Positions 17,385 to 27,325 are shown, counted from the first letter of the stretch. The stretch: DNA of 64,000 nt from Cognatishimia activa (GCF_017798205.1 NZ_CP060010.1:2418001-2482000); one strand, 5' to 3'. Notes: generated by a model not told the origin, from the sequence alone. Translations and numbers: made by a program.

Positions 17385-19082
17385 ATGAAAATTAAGACCC
17401 TGTTAATGGGAGCAATTGCTGCAACAGCATTTGCGCCAGCTGCCTTTGCTGAACGCGGAAGCGACGGCAATGTCAGCATCATCTATTGGCAAGCGCCATC
17501 CATCCTGAACCCGTTCCTGTCAGGCGGTACCAAGGATGTTGAATCCGCTTCCATGATCATCGAGCCTCTGGCCCGCTACAACCAAGATGGCCAGCTCGTT
17601 CCTTGGCTGGTCAATGAGATCCCAACAACCTCCAATGGTGGCGTGTCTTCTGACCTGACCTCCATCACCTGGAACATCACCCCAGGTCTGAAATGGTCTG
17701 ACGGCTCTGACTTCACTTCTGCGGATGTGAAATTCACCTATGACTATTGTACCCACCCAGAAGGTGGCTGTGCGCAGGTGACCAAGTTCGAAGGCGTTTC
17801 CTCTGTTGAAACACCAGACGCGACCACTGTCGTTGTGAACTTTGCGGCGCCAACGCCAAACCCATATGGCCCGTTTGTTGGTGGCGAAAGCCCAATCATC
17901 CAAGCGGCACAATTCGCAGACTGTCTTGGTGCCAAAGCACCTGAGTGTACAGACGCGAACTTCGGCCCAATCGGCACCGGCCCATTCGTTGTCACCGAGT
18001 TCCGCCCGAACGACGTGATCACCATGGAAGCCAACCCGAACTACCGTGACCCAGCGAAGCCTGCCTTTGCGTCCGTGACCTTCAAAGGCGGCGGCTCTGC
18101 AGAAGATTCCGGTCGTGCGGTTATGGAAACCGGCGAATTTGATTATGGCTGGAACCTGCAGCTGGCACCTGACGTGATCGCAAAGATGGCAGAAGGCGGC
18201 AAAGGTACACCGGTTGCGGGCTTTGGCCCACTGGTCGAGCGTCTGATGCTGAACCAAACCAACCCATCGCCAGATCTGGCGGAAGGCGTGCGCTCTACGG
18301 CTGCAGAACCACACCCATTCCTGCGTGATCCAGCGGTTTACAAAGCGATGTCCATGGCGCTTGACCGCCCACTTCTGGTTGAAGTCGGCTACGGCACCGC
18401 AGGCAACGTGACCTGTAACTGGGTTCCAGCGCCAGCGGCGTTCAACTCTGACACCTTCACCTGCGACACCCAAGACATCGCAGGCGCGAACGCAATGCTG
18501 GATGCAGCAGGTATCGTGGATACCGATGGCGACGGCGTGCGTGAAAAAGACGGTGTGCCTCTGAAGATCCTCTATCAGACCTCTACCAACGCTGTGCGTC
18601 AGGACTTCCAGGCCCTGATCAAAGCATGGTGGGCTGAGATCGGCATTGAAACCGAGCTGCGCAACATCAACGCATCCGTGTTCTTCGGCGGTGACCCAGG
18701 CTCCCCTGACACCTTCCAGAAGTTCTACGCAGACGTTCAGATGTATGCGAACACCTTCAACGGCACCGATCCGCAGGCGTATCTGGGTAACGGTCTCTGC
18801 GACAAGGCACCAAAGCCTGAGTCCCAGTGGCAGGGTGAGAACATCTCTCGCTTCTGTATGCCAGAATATGACGCTCTGCATGCTCAGCTGACCACCACAG
18901 CAGGCATTGATGAGCGCGCCAAGATCGGCAAGCAGTTGAACGACATGCTCGTGTCCAACGGCGGTATGATCCCGCTGGTGCAGCGTGGTCGTGTCTCTGC
19001 GCACGCAAATTCCCTCGGCGGCGTTGTCCTGAACGTATGGGACTCCGAGCTGTGGAATGTGGCCGACTGGTACCGCAAGTAA
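17385..19082 (+). CDS. Periplasmic binding protein of the oligopeptide ABC importer (family 5)
   Basis: A 565-aa family 5 solute-binding protein with a Sec signal (LLMGAIAATAFAPAAFAE). Family features include SIIYWQAPSILNPF, the WSDGSDFTSADVKFTYD loop, GTGPFVVTEF and a late EIGIETELRN. It captures di/oligopeptides or related compounds for the two permeases encoded next. Codon use differs from its neighbours (CCA for proline and TCT for serine are common), a sign of high expression. The gene is followed by a 13-bp hairpin before the permease genes. Confidence 0.95.
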   Translation: MKIKTLLMGAIAATAFAPAAFAERGSDGNVSIIYWQAPSILNPFLSGGTKDVESASMIIEPLARYNQDGQLVPWLVNEIPTTSNGGVSSDLTSITWNITPGLKWSDGSDFTSADVKFTYDYCTHPEGGCAQVTKFEGVSSVETPDATTVVVNFAAPTPNPYGPFVGGESPIIQAAQFADCLGAKAPECTDANFGPIGTGPFVVTEFRPNDVITMEANPNYRDPAKPAFASVTFKGGGSAEDSGRAVMETGEFDYGWNLQLAPDVIAKMAEGGKGTPVAGFGPLVERLMLNQTNPSPDLAEGVRSTAAEPHPFLRDPAVYKAMSMALDRPLLVEVGYGTAGNVTCNWVPAPAAFNSDTFTCDTQDIAGANAMLDAAGIVDTDGDGVREKDGVPLKILYQTSTNAVRQDFQALIKAWWAEIGIETELRNINASVFFGGDPGSPDTFQKFYADVQMYANTFNGTDPQAYLGNGLCDKAPKPESQWQGENISRFCMPEYDALHAQLTTTAGIDERAKIGKQLNDMLVSNGGMIPLVQRGRVSAHANSLGGVVLNVWDSELWNVADWYRK

Positions 19083-19104
19083 TCTGCACTTGATCTGACA
19101 AAGC

Positions 19105-19135
19105 CCGCGAGGCGCAACCATATTGCGCCTCGCGG
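19105..19135 (+). terminator. Intercistronic hairpin after the peptide-binding protein gene
   Basis: A perfect 13-bp G+C-rich stem (ccgcgaggcgcaa / ttgcgcctcgcgg) with a 5-base loop, followed by atctttcg rather than a full T run. It is likely to protect the upstream message end or give partial termination, so that binding protein exceeds permease. Confidence 0.75.
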
Positions 19136-19189
19136 ATCTTTCGTCCTAACGTACCCAATAGTTAATAATGCTTGCGTAAGGGGAAGCGT

Positions 19190-20197
19190 ATGCTGACCTA
19201 TACCATTCGCCGCTTGGTTCTGGCCGTACCGACGCTGATCTTCATCAGTCTGGCGATTTTCCTGCTATTGCAGTTGGCCCCTGGAGACCCGATGGCCCAG
19301 GTACCTCTGACCGTCCCCCCCGAAGTCAAACAAAAGATGCGCGAGGCGCTGGGACTGGGTCAGCCTGTTCATGTTCAATACTACAAATGGCTGGTGCAGA
19401 TGTTCTGGGTCGAACCTCAGGTTCTGATCGATTACTACTTTGGCACCGGATTTGCTGAGGGCAAACTGCGGGTGATTTCCTGGCAGACGCGCTCTCCGGT
19501 GATGGACATCGTGGTGCAGCGTATCCCTCAGACGCTCTGGGTTGTGGGCACCGCATATGTAGTTGCGATCCTGATTGCTCTTCCGATCGGGATTTACTCG
19601 GCCTACAAACAATATTCTGTCTTTGACAACGTCGGCACCTTTGTATCGATGATCGGCTTCTCGATCCCGCCGTTCTTTACCGGCCCGCTTCTGATCGTGA
19701 TCTTTGCAGTGCAGCTTGAATGGCTGCCTTCGGTCTACAACACGGTCCACAAGGTCGTGGATTGGGAGAGTTTTGTCGTACAGCTCAAACAGATGGTCTT
19801 GCCGGTGATGGTGCTGGCGCTTCAGATCACGGCGCAGCTCAACCGCTTTATGCGGGCGTCGACGCTGGATAACCTCAACCAAGATTACGTGCGCACGGCA
19901 CGGGCCAAAGGCCTGCGGGAACGCACTGTGGTTCTGGCGCATGTGGTTCGGAACTCGATGATCCCGGTTGTGACTGTGATCGCGCTCAACGTGCCGCAGA
20001 TCTTTGGCGGGGCGATCATCACCGAGGTGATCTTTAAGGTGAACGGCATTGGTCAGCTTCTGATCACGGCGCTGTTTGCGAACGATCTGCCGATGGTCAT
20101 GACGCTGACCTTCATCTTTGCCATCCTGATCGTTGTCTTCAACATCATCGCGGACGTGCTTTACGGCGTCCTAGACCCGAGGATCCGCTATGACTGA
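19190..20197 (+). CDS. DppB-type permease of the oligopeptide ABC importer
   Basis: About 335 aa with six membrane helices. The family opening is LTYTIRRLVLAVPTLIFISL, and LLQLAPGDP is the usual first periplasmic motif. The ATPase-coupling loop RTARAKGLRERTVVLAHVVR stands near the C-terminal third. ATG 19190 has gtaagggga before it; the in-frame TTG at 19172 overlaps that site and is rejected. It overlaps the next permease gene by 8 bases. Confidence 0.93.
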   Translation: MLTYTIRRLVLAVPTLIFISLAIFLLLQLAPGDPMAQVPLTVPPEVKQKMREALGLGQPVHVQYYKWLVQMFWVEPQVLIDYYFGTGFAEGKLRVISWQTRSPVMDIVVQRIPQTLWVVGTAYVVAILIALPIGIYSAYKQYSVFDNVGTFVSMIGFSIPPFFTGPLLIVIFAVQLEWLPSVYNTVHKVVDWESFVVQLKQMVLPVMVLALQITAQLNRFMRASTLDNLNQDYVRTARAKGLRERTVVLAHVVRNSMIPVVTVIALNVPQIFGGAIITEVIFKVNGIGQLLITALFANDLPMVMTLTFIFAILIVVFNIIADVLYGVLDPRIRYD

Positions 20198-21170
20198 GAC
20201 CTCTGAAAACACCGTGGAAACCTACGGCGCGCTGCAGGACAAAGTGCCGGATCAGCCACCCACCAGTCAGTGGAAAGACGTCTGGCACCAGTTCCGCAAA
20301 CACAAAGGCGCGGTCTGGGGCGGGGGATTCCTTTTGTTCATCACATTGGCTGTGATCGTCGGGCCCTATGTCTGGACCATTGACGCACAGAAACTGGACA
20401 TCCGCGCCAAGGACATGCGCCCGATCTATGTGGCACTTTGGGACGGAGACGCCAAGACCGGCTGGAACCACCCTTTCGGCACCGATCAACTGGGCCGAGA
20501 TATCCTCGCAAACCTCTTGGAAGGTGGCCGCGTCTCTATGGCCGTCGGCTGGCTCGCCATGGCGCTGACCATGGTGATTGGCACCTTTGTGGGGGTGACC
20601 GCAGGCTTTTTCCGCCGCGCAGACGGGCTCCTGATGCGTTTCACCGATCTGGTGCTGTCCCTGCCAATCCTGCCCATCACGCTGGTGGCCGTGACCCTGT
20701 TCCGCCAACCTCTGGTCAGTCGTTTCGGCCCCGAAGGCGGCATGTTCATTATGATCGTTGGCATCATTGGCATCACGTCATGGATGCAGACCGCGCGGAT
20801 CGTGCGTGGCGAAGTGCTTGCGTTGAAGGAACGAGAATTCGTTCTAGCCGCGCGCTCTATCGGCACGTCGTCTAGCGCGATCATCCGCAGGCATCTGTTG
20901 CCTAATGTGATCTCACCGATCATGGTCTCGGCCACTTTGGGTCTCGCGGCGGCGATCATCACCGAATCCGCGCTGTCTTTCCTCGGCGTCGGCTTCCCGT
21001 CAGACTTCCCCACATGGGGCAAACTTCTGGCGGATGCTGTGTCGCGAATGGAGGCCTTCCCCGAACGCGTCATGCTGCCCGGCATCGCGATTTCCCTGAC
21101 GGTTTTGTCGGTGAACTACCTCGGAGACGGCTTGCGCGACGCTTTGGATCCAAGAATCCGCGGAAGGTAA
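20190..21170 (+). CDS. DppC-type permease of the oligopeptide ABC importer
   Basis: 326 aa with an N-terminal OppC-type cytoplasmic segment (about 1-40) and six helices. FGTDQLGRDILANLLEGGR is the family motif, and AARSIGTSSSAIIRRHLLPN is the ATPase-coupling loop. It ends with the family sequence GDGLRDALDPR. It starts within the end of the DppB-type gene. The next gene (rfbC) follows after 64 bases without a clear terminator. Confidence 0.93.
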   Translation: MTETSENTVETYGALQDKVPDQPPTSQWKDVWHQFRKHKGAVWGGGFLLFITLAVIVGPYVWTIDAQKLDIRAKDMRPIYVALWDGDAKTGWNHPFGTDQLGRDILANLLEGGRVSMAVGWLAMALTMVIGTFVGVTAGFFRRADGLLMRFTDLVLSLPILPITLVAVTLFRQPLVSRFGPEGGMFIMIVGIIGITSWMQTARIVRGEVLALKEREFVLAARSIGTSSSAIIRRHLLPNVISPIMVSATLGLAAAIITESALSFLGVGFPSDFPTWGKLLADAVSRMEAFPERVMLPGIAISLTVLSVNYLGDGLRDALDPRIRGR

Positions 21171-21234
21171 GCAAAACCTACTGTCATTCAGCACGCGCAT
21201 TCCCTAGATTGCGAAAAACAATCGGGGGCAGCGC

Positions 21235-21804
21235 GTGCTGGAGATTTCCATGACCAAGCTAGAGGGCGTTCTATTACTAACGCCCAAACGCCACGGCGAC
21301 GCCCGTGGCTATTTTTGTGAGACCTGGAACAAGGCACGCATGGCCGAGCAGGGGCTCGACTATGACTTCGTGCAGGATAACCAGAGTCTTAGTGCCGAGG
21401 TCGGCACCGTGCGGGGCCTGCATTTTCAATCGCCGCCACATGCACAGGCAAAGCTCGTGCGCTGTGGGCACGGCGCGTTGCTCGATGTGGCCGTAGACAT
21501 CCGCAAAGGCAGCCCGACCTATGGGCAGTGGATTTCTGAGGAACTCAGCGCCGAAAACGGCCGGCAGCTCTTGATCCCAGAAGGTTTCCTGCATGGCTTC
21601 ATAACGCTGCTGCCCGACACAGAAATCCTTTATAAATGCAACGATTACTACAGCCCAGACTGCGACGGGGCCGTGCGCTTTGATGATCCTGACATCGGGG
21701 TTGATTGGGGCAGCGACACATCCGGCGCAACGCTCAGCGCCAAGGACGCGAACGCCCAAAGTTTTGCAGATTTCAATTCCCCATTTGAATGGACCGCACC
21801 ATGA
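21235..21804 (+). CDS. rfbC: dTDP-4-dehydrorhamnose 3,5-epimerase
   Basis: Cupin enzyme of dTDP-L-rhamnose synthesis. It has the family opening [17 protein letters not shown], the catalytic His in VRGLHFQ and the late [10 protein letters not shown]. 189 aa is normal. The GTG at 21235 (with ggggg upstream) keeps the usual ten residues before GVLLL; ATG 21250, with GGAG 6 bases before it, is an alternative. The stop overlaps the rfbB start (ATGA). Confidence 0.93.
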   Translation: MLEISMTKLEGVLLLTPKRHGDARGYFCETWNKARMAEQGLDYDFVQDNQSLSAEVGTVRGLHFQSPPHAQAKLVRCGHGALLDVAVDIRKGSPTYGQWISEELSAENGRQLLIPEGFLHGFITLLPDTEILYKCNDYYSPDCDGAVRFDDPDIGVDWGSDTSGATLSAKDANAQSFADFNSPFEWTAP

Positions 21805-22841
21805 AACTTCTCGTCACCGGCGGCGCCGGCTTTATTGGATCTGCCGTCGTACGCCTCGCCATCGAACGCGGTCATGAAGTGATCAACCTCGACGCGCTGA
21901 CCTATGCCGCCTGCCTGGACAATGTGGCCCCTGTGGCGCTCTCGCCAAACTACACTTTCGTGCAAGCCGACATCCGAGATGCTCTGGCTATTCAGACCGC
22001 GATCAACGGCCACAAACCCGACGCCATCATGCATCTGGCTGCAGAATCCCACGTGGACCGCTCCATCGACGGCCCTGGCGATTTCATCGAGACCAACGTC
22101 AACGGCACCTATGTGATGCTCGAGGCCGCGCGCGCCTATTGGGAGGCACAGGGGCGACCAGACACCTTCCGTTTTCATCACGTATCCACCGACGAAGTCT
22201 ATGGCACGCTCGGCGCCACCGGCTTGTTCACCGAGGACACGCCCTACGCACCCAACAGCCCCTATTCCGCGTCCAAAGCCGCCTCCGACCACCTCGTGCG
22301 CGCCTGGGGCGAGACTTATGGCCTGCCGGTCGTCATCACCAATTGCTCCAACAACTACGGCCCCTATCAGTTCCCTGAAAAACTGATCCCCGTAGTGATC
22401 CTAAACGCCCTCGCAGGTCAGCCAATTCCGGTCTATGGCAAAGGCGAGAACATCCGCGACTGGCTTTACGTCGAAGACCACGCCGACGCGCTTTTGCTTG
22501 CGCTTGAAAAAGGCGAGCTGGGCCGCAGCTACAACATCGGTGGCGAGAACGAAGCCACCAATATCGACCTCGTCCGCCAAATCTGCGCGATCCTCGACGA
22601 TCTACGCCCGGGCGACGCGCCCTATGCAGATCAGATCACCTTTGTGACCGACCGCCCCGGCCACGATCTGCGCTATGCCATCGACCCAACCCGCATGCGC
22701 GAAGAACTCGGCTGGCGGCCCTCTGTGACTGTCGAGGAAGGCCTGCGCAAGACGGTTCAATGGTACCTCGAAAACGGCGACTGGCTTGAGGCGCTCATGG
22801 CGCGTCACGGCGTCGGAGAGCGGCTCGGGCAGGGCGGATGA
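21801..22841 (+). CDS. rfbB: dTDP-glucose 4,6-dehydratase
   Basis: Extended short-chain dehydrogenase of 346 aa that turns dTDP-glucose into dTDP-4-dehydro-6-deoxyglucose. It has the NAD-binding loop [26 protein letters not shown], the catalytic STDEVYG and [10 protein letters not shown] (YxxxK), and [10 protein letters not shown]. The start overlaps the rfbC stop and the end overlaps rfbD, so the genes are coupled. Confidence 0.96.
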   Translation: MKLLVTGGAGFIGSAVVRLAIERGHEVINLDALTYAACLDNVAPVALSPNYTFVQADIRDALAIQTAINGHKPDAIMHLAAESHVDRSIDGPGDFIETNVNGTYVMLEAARAYWEAQGRPDTFRFHHVSTDEVYGTLGATGLFTEDTPYAPNSPYSASKAASDHLVRAWGETYGLPVVITNCSNNYGPYQFPEKLIPVVILNALAGQPIPVYGKGENIRDWLYVEDHADALLLALEKGELGRSYNIGGENEATNIDLVRQICAILDDLRPGDAPYADQITFVTDRPGHDLRYAIDPTRMREELGWRPSVTVEEGLRKTVQWYLENGDWLEALMARHGVGERLGQGG

Positions 22842-23686
22842 AGCTCTTCGTCTTTGGCAAAACCGGACAAGTCGCGCGGGAATTGATCCTGCAAGGCAGC
22901 GCGCATGAGATCACGGCCCTGGGCCGCGATCAGGCGGATCTGTCAGACCCCGCGGCCTGCGCCGCGATCGTCGCCCAAAGTGACGCGGACGCAGTGATCA
23001 ACGCCGCGGCCTACACGGCGGTCGACAAGGCCGAAGAGGAAGAAGCCCTAGCCACCATAATCAACGGCGACACGCCCGGTGCGATGGCGCGGGCTTGTGC
23101 CGCCAAGGATATCCCGTTTTTGCATGTCTCAACCGACTATGTGTTTGACGGAACAGGCGAAACCCCTTGGTCGCCTAGTGATCCCGTCGCCCCGCAAAAC
23201 GCCTATGGCCGAAGCAAATTGGCGGGTGAAGAGGCTGTGCGCGCGGCAGGCGGGGCCCATCTCATCCTGCGCACTTCTTGGGTGTTTTCGGCCCATGGCA
23301 ATAACTTCGTCAAAACCATGCTGCGGCTTTCTGAAACGCGCGACCATCTCACCGTCGTCGCCGATCAAATCGGAGGCCCAACCGCCGCGCGCGACATCGC
23401 GAAAACGTTGCTCGCCATTGCGCCCCAGCTCGGGGCCCGCAAGGGCGGCACCTATCATTTCGCAGGCCAGCCGCCAGTCAGCTGGGCCGATTTCGCCCGG
23501 GTAATTTTCGTGAAATCAGGTCGGAAAATGCAGGTCGCTGATATCCCAACATCGGACTATCCAACGCCTGCCAAACGCCCGCTCAATTCGCGAATGGACT
23601 GCGCCGATTTGACGACAGATTTCGGCGTAACGATCCCCGATTGGCGCGCGTCACTGGACGAGGTTTTGCGCGACCTAGAGGCCTAA
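22838..23686 (+). CDS. rfbD: dTDP-4-dehydrorhamnose reductase
   Basis: NAD(P)H-dependent final step to dTDP-L-rhamnose. 282 aa with [12 protein letters not shown] at the N terminus, [23 protein letters not shown] and [12 protein letters not shown] (YxxxK). It shares the ATGA with rfbB. Its stop overlaps the convergent phosphohexomutase gene by four bases. Confidence 0.95.
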   Translation: MKLFVFGKTGQVARELILQGSAHEITALGRDQADLSDPAACAAIVAQSDADAVINAAAYTAVDKAEEEEALATIINGDTPGAMARACAAKDIPFLHVSTDYVFDGTGETPWSPSDPVAPQNAYGRSKLAGEEAVRAAGGAHLILRTSWVFSAHGNNFVKTMLRLSETRDHLTVVADQIGGPTAARDIAKTLLAIAPQLGARKGGTYHFAGQPPVSWADFARVIFVKSGRKMQVADIPTSDYPTPAKRPLNSRMDCADLTTDFGVTIPDWRASLDEVLRDLEA

Positions 23687-25059
23687 CCCAAACGCGCCCT
23701 GAGCAATTCCAGATGCCTTGTGACCAAAGCCGTTGCGGCATCGGCGCTGTCACTTTCGGCATAGCATCGAAACTCTGGCGCATTGCCTGAGGGGCGCAGA
23801 TGCACGATATCACCGTCTTCAAACGTCACGCGTAGCCCGTCTGTTTGGTCCACCGCAGTTTCCTTAGGCAAACCCTCAAAAAACGAAGCCCGAGCGGCCG
23901 CGTCGGTGCTGAGACCCGCCAGAAACACCTTCGACGCCTCAGTGGCGATCCCTTGCAAGCGGTCTGCGGCTGTGAAACGCGGCGGCAAACCCGCAACCAA
24001 ATCCGCCAGCGAAACGCCTTGAGATTTCGCCAACGCCAAAGGCGCAAGGATCGGCAAGACGCAATCACGAGTCATCAGCGGCGCGAGGCCTTTGGCCTCA
24101 AACCCCAACAAAAAGCCCCCATTGGCCTCATATCCAACGACACGGACGGCTCCGTCATCGCCCAAGGCCTTTTCCATCGCTGCAATCACATAGGGCGACC
24201 CGATGCGAGTCCGGTGGATGGTGGAAAACCCCTCCATCGCTTCGATCATCGTATTGCTGGAAACTGGCGTCACCAAGACATCGGCCTCAACATACTCCGC
24301 CGTCAGCGCGCCAAGCACGTCGCCAGGCACAATCTCACCCGGTGCAATCGCCAGCATCGGACGGTCTGCGTCTCCGTCAGTGGAGACAATGGCATCAAGA
24401 CCATGTGCATGTACCCAGCCCGCCAGCATATCTCGGGTCTCTGGATCGACCGCTTCGGTGTCCACCGGAATAAAGACTTCGGAACGCGCCAGCGGCGTGA
24501 CCTCTGCCCCCAAGGCCTCAAGGATTGTCACCAAGAGATCACGCGCGACCGAACTGTGTTGATAGACCCCAATGCGTAGGCCGCTTAGTGCATCTTTCGT
24601 GAAAGCATCGGTGTAGCGAGCCACAAAGGCCGTGGCGCTATCCTGCCGAGAACGCGCCCCTTTTGCCGCCTTCGACGCGCCGCCCAAAGTCGCGACAATC
24701 GCCGTCTCGTCAGCCTTGCTGATCTCGCCGCTTGGTACATAGAACTTCAACCCGTTGCGATCTGCCGGGATGTGGCTGCCGGTGATCATAATCGCGCCAT
24801 GCCCCTGCGCCATCGCCGAAAAGGCCAGAGCAGGCGTCGGGAGCACACCGCAATCAATGGCCTCTAGTCCCGCGGCCTCAACGGCTTTCAGGACCTCGGA
24901 CGCGATCTCAGGGGACGAAGGCCTCAGGTCTTGTCCCACATGCACGGCACCGCCGGTGTCACAGCTCGCGATGAATGCTTGTGTGTAATCCTGCACCAAG
25001 TCAGCGGTCAGTTCTGTCACCAACCCACGCAAACCGCTCGTGCCAAATTTCGGAGCCAT
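23683..25059 (-). CDS. Phosphomannomutase/phosphoglucomutase family protein
   Basis: Alpha-D-phosphohexomutase of about 458 aa, probably supplying glucose-1-phosphate (or mannose-1-phosphate) for the sugar nucleotide genes around it. Domain 1 opens with FGTSGLRG. The phosphoserine loop reads ITGSHIPADRNG where TASHNP is common. The metal loop is STDGDADRP, and the late RPSGNAPEFR binds the phosphate. The start is placed at the second Met (25059), which directly precedes APKFGTSGLRG. It lies opposite to the rfb genes. Confidence 0.9.
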   Translation of the reverse strand: MAPKFGTSGLRGLVTELTADLVQDYTQAFIASCDTGGAVHVGQDLRPSSPEIASEVLKAVEAAGLEAIDCGVLPTPALAFSAMAQGHGAIMITGSHIPADRNGLKFYVPSGEISKADETAIVATLGGASKAAKGARSRQDSATAFVARYTDAFTKDALSGLRIGVYQHSSVARDLLVTILEALGAEVTPLARSEVFIPVDTEAVDPETRDMLAGWVHAHGLDAIVSTDGDADRPMLAIAPGEIVPGDVLGALTAEYVEADVLVTPVSSNTMIEAMEGFSTIHRTRIGSPYVIAAMEKALGDDGAVRVVGYEANGGFLLGFEAKGLAPLMTRDCVLPILAPLALAKSQGVSLADLVAGLPPRFTAADRLQGIATEASKVFLAGLSTDAAARASFFEGLPKETAVDQTDGLRVTFEDGDIVHLRPSGNAPEFRCYAESDSADAATALVTRHLELLRARLG

Positions 25060-25145
25060 AATCCCACCCAATCCAAATACTTGCTTGGGTTTTAGCGCCT
25101 CGCGTCAAGTGGTGCGAGGGGAAATCCCTCTGAGGTCAGGAAAAC

Positions 25146-26195
25146 CTAGAACCAGCGGCCAAAGGCGATCAGATGCACGGTTTCGGCCTGTCGCGTGCCG
25201 GTGGTGTCCCAGCAATCGACGTCGGTCTGGGTGGTGCTCGACGCGCCTGTCGTCGTGAACCTTGGCACGCTGGCTTGGGCACTTGCGACACAGCTTGGAG
25301 GCGTCGAAAACGCGATTGGAAAGCTCCATGTTGTCACGCTCGTGCTGCTTGTGGTCAGGGCCTGCGCACAAATTTGCGTGCCGTCCGCAAAGCGCGTGTA
25401 GCTGCCATTCGCGGTTGATCCGGTCTCGATCACAGCCCCAGTCGGTACGCCTGCCGCCTCCGCGACACTGCCAACCAAATTACCTGGCCCATAGCCATAA
25501 TCCGCCCGCATCAACCGACCAGCCGTCGTATCCGTCGCAGAGGCCATCACCGCAGCGCCCGTGACATGCCCGCTGTCGCCATCCACACGCAAAGCATCCA
25601 CCCAGATGCTGCCATCTGCCGAGACTTTGATCGTCAGGTCATCGTTTCCGGTCGTCCCAACCTCGGCACGGCCGCCATATCCGGTTTGAAACAGAAAGCT
25701 TGCGGTGTCGCCTTCTGTGGCCTTGTTCAACGTTAGCCGATGCCCCGCGCCATCATGGGTGAACAACGTCGACGCCCCGCTGAGGATCATCTGATTGTTG
25801 GCATCAGGCGTTGCATTCACGCCCAAGCGCTCGATTTCCAAAGGCAAATCGCGGGCGGTCCCCCAAAGGTTACTTGGGTTCAAAACCGCCATCTCCGCTT
25901 CATCCATCACATAGGCGCGCCAACCGGGCAGGGGGGCGATGAACCAATAGGCCCCGCCTTCATAGATCGCGATCTCTCCGTCATGACCCGCCCAGCCACC
26001 TGTCGCATTGGTCGCGACAATATAGCGATGTCCCTCGACGTCGGAGGTAGGTGGTGCTGTCAGGCTGCGGCTTTGCACCACCAGTTGCACCGCAATATCC
26101 AATAATCGAATGGCCTCATTGTGGGTCACATGTTTCTGGGCTTGTGCGGCTTGAATATAGGGCAGGGCGAGGATCGGGGATGTTTCTATCGGCAT
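25146..26195 (-). CDS. DUF2793 protein with tail-fibre-like C-terminal domain
   Basis: About 349 aa. The first 110 residues are DUF2793 (PYIQAAQAQKHVTHNEAI, EGHRYIVATNATGGWAGHDG, GWRAYVMDEAEM). The domain is common in phage, gene-transfer-agent-like and surface proteins of Rhodobacterales. The middle part is rich in short beta repeats. The last 90 residues (TGSTANGSYTRFADGTQIC and on to LIAFGRWF) resemble C-terminal modules of phage tail fibres. No signal peptide is seen. The start at ATG 26195 has GGAG about 7 bases upstream; a longer frame to 26330 adds basic, unconserved sequence. No other phage genes are near. Confidence 0.8.
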   Translation of the reverse strand: MPIETSPILALPYIQAAQAQKHVTHNEAIRLLDIAVQLVVQSRSLTAPPTSDVEGHRYIVATNATGGWAGHDGEIAIYEGGAYWFIAPLPGWRAYVMDEAEMAVLNPSNLWGTARDLPLEIERLGVNATPDANNQMILSGASTLFTHDGAGHRLTLNKATEGDTASFLFQTGYGGRAEVGTTGNDDLTIKVSADGSIWVDALRVDGDSGHVTGAAVMASATDTTAGRLMRADYGYGPGNLVGSVAEAAGVPTGAVIETGSTANGSYTRFADGTQICAQALTTSSTSVTTWSFPIAFSTPPSCVASAQASVPRFTTTGASSTTQTDVDCWDTTGTRQAETVHLIAFGRWF

Positions 26196-26383
26196 GTCAT
26201 TGCTCCGGCTTGGTTTCGCCAAAGCTGCGAAAAGACGGTTGCGATCTCCTTGGCACGGCGCACGCTGGTCAGGCAAAATGCGCAACGCCTGCCGCCGTGC
26301 CTGCGGGTTTTCCGCAGTTTTTCTTGCCAAACCGACGCGTTACTGGGCACAAGAAGACAAGAAATTCAAAGCAGGCACAGATC

Positions 26384-27274
26384 ATGACAGAGCGCAAAGG
26401 CATTATTCTCGCAGGGGGCACGGGGTCTCGCCTGTTCCCGATCACCAGCGGCGTCTCAAAACAGCTTTTGCCGGTCTATGATAAGCCTATGATTTATTAC
26501 CCGATTTCGGTCCTGATGCTGTCAGGCATCCGAGAGATCGCGATGATCACGACACCGCAGGACCGTGCGCAATTTGAACGTGCTCTGGGCGATGGCAGCC
26601 AATGGGGCGTGTCGCTCACATATATCGAGCAACCCAGCCCAGATGGCCTCGCGCAGGCCTATATTCTGGCCGAGGATTTCCTGAGCGGCGCGCCAAGTGC
26701 GATGATTTTGGGCGACAACCTGTTTTTCGGCCATGGCCTGCCTGATCACCTCGAAGAGGCCGCAAAACAGGCGCAGGGCGGCACGGTCTTTGGCTACCGC
26801 GTCACCGATCCCGAACGCTATGGCGTCGTAGATATCGATGCCGACGGCAAAGTTACCGCCATCGTGGAAAAACCCGAGGTCGCGCCGTCGCCTTACGCAG
26901 TCACAGGTCTTTATTTCCTCGACGGCACAGCTCCTGCAAAAGCCAAATCAGTCAAACCTTCGGCGCGCGGCGAGCTTGAGATCACCTCTCTTTTAGAACT
27001 CTATCTGGACGAAGGTTCGCTGACCGTTCAGCAACTCGGTCGCGGTTTTGCGTGGCTCGATACGGGCACCTACGCGAGCCTTCTGGATGCCGGAAACTTC
27101 GTCCGTACCTTGTCAGAACGTCAGGGGATGCAGGTTGGCTGCCTTGAGGAAATCGCCTTTGAGGCTGGCTGGATCGACGGCGATGCCTTGGCTGAACGCG
27201 CGGAGTTCTATTCCAAAAACGCCTATGGCACCTATCTAAAGGGCCTATTGGCTGAGACTAAGAAAATCAAATAA
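26384..27274 (+). CDS. rfbA: Glucose-1-phosphate thymidylyltransferase
   Basis: First enzyme of dTDP-L-rhamnose synthesis, making dTDP-glucose. 296 aa with the nucleotide loop LAGGTGSRLFP, KQLLPVYDKPMIYYP, GDNLFFGHGL, VEKPEVAPSPYAVTGLYF and the late FAWLDTGTYASLLDA. The frame is open from 26051, but that part is not protein-like for the family; ATG 26384 is the family start. It is separated from rfbCBD by the mutase and DUF2793 genes. Confidence 0.95.
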   Translation: MTERKGIILAGGTGSRLFPITSGVSKQLLPVYDKPMIYYPISVLMLSGIREIAMITTPQDRAQFERALGDGSQWGVSLTYIEQPSPDGLAQAYILAEDFLSGAPSAMILGDNLFFGHGLPDHLEEAAKQAQGGTVFGYRVTDPERYGVVDIDADGKVTAIVEKPEVAPSPYAVTGLYFLDGTAPAKAKSVKPSARGELEITSLLELYLDEGSLTVQQLGRGFAWLDTGTYASLLDAGNFVRTLSERQGMQVGCLEEIAFEAGWIDGDALAERAEFYSKNAYGTYLKGLLAETKKIK

Positions 27275-27295
27275 GCCACTCTTCTAAAAACAAAA

Positions 27296-27325
27296 AAGCC
27301 GCGCAAAGTCTCCTCTGCGCGGCTT
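27296..27325. terminator. Terminator between rfbA and dctM
   Basis: A 10-bp stem (aagccgcgca / tgcgcggctt) with a 10-base loop lies between two convergent genes. It has an A run on its left, so the T run is best for the minus strand (end of dctPQM); it is weaker for rfbA. Confidence 0.85.

Noticed and set aside
17520-19121. 533-codon open frame on the minus strand
   Set aside because: Lies fully opposite the peptide-binding protein gene, has no family features and reflects that gene's codon bias.
25146-26195. Prophage remnant
   Set aside because: Only one phage-like gene is present; there is no integrase, capsid, terminase or attachment repeat around it, and flanking genes form an intact rhamnose pathway.
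26051-26383. 111-residue N-terminal extension of rfbA
   Set aside because: RfbA proteins begin right at the nucleotide loop; the extension overlaps the DUF2793 gene start.
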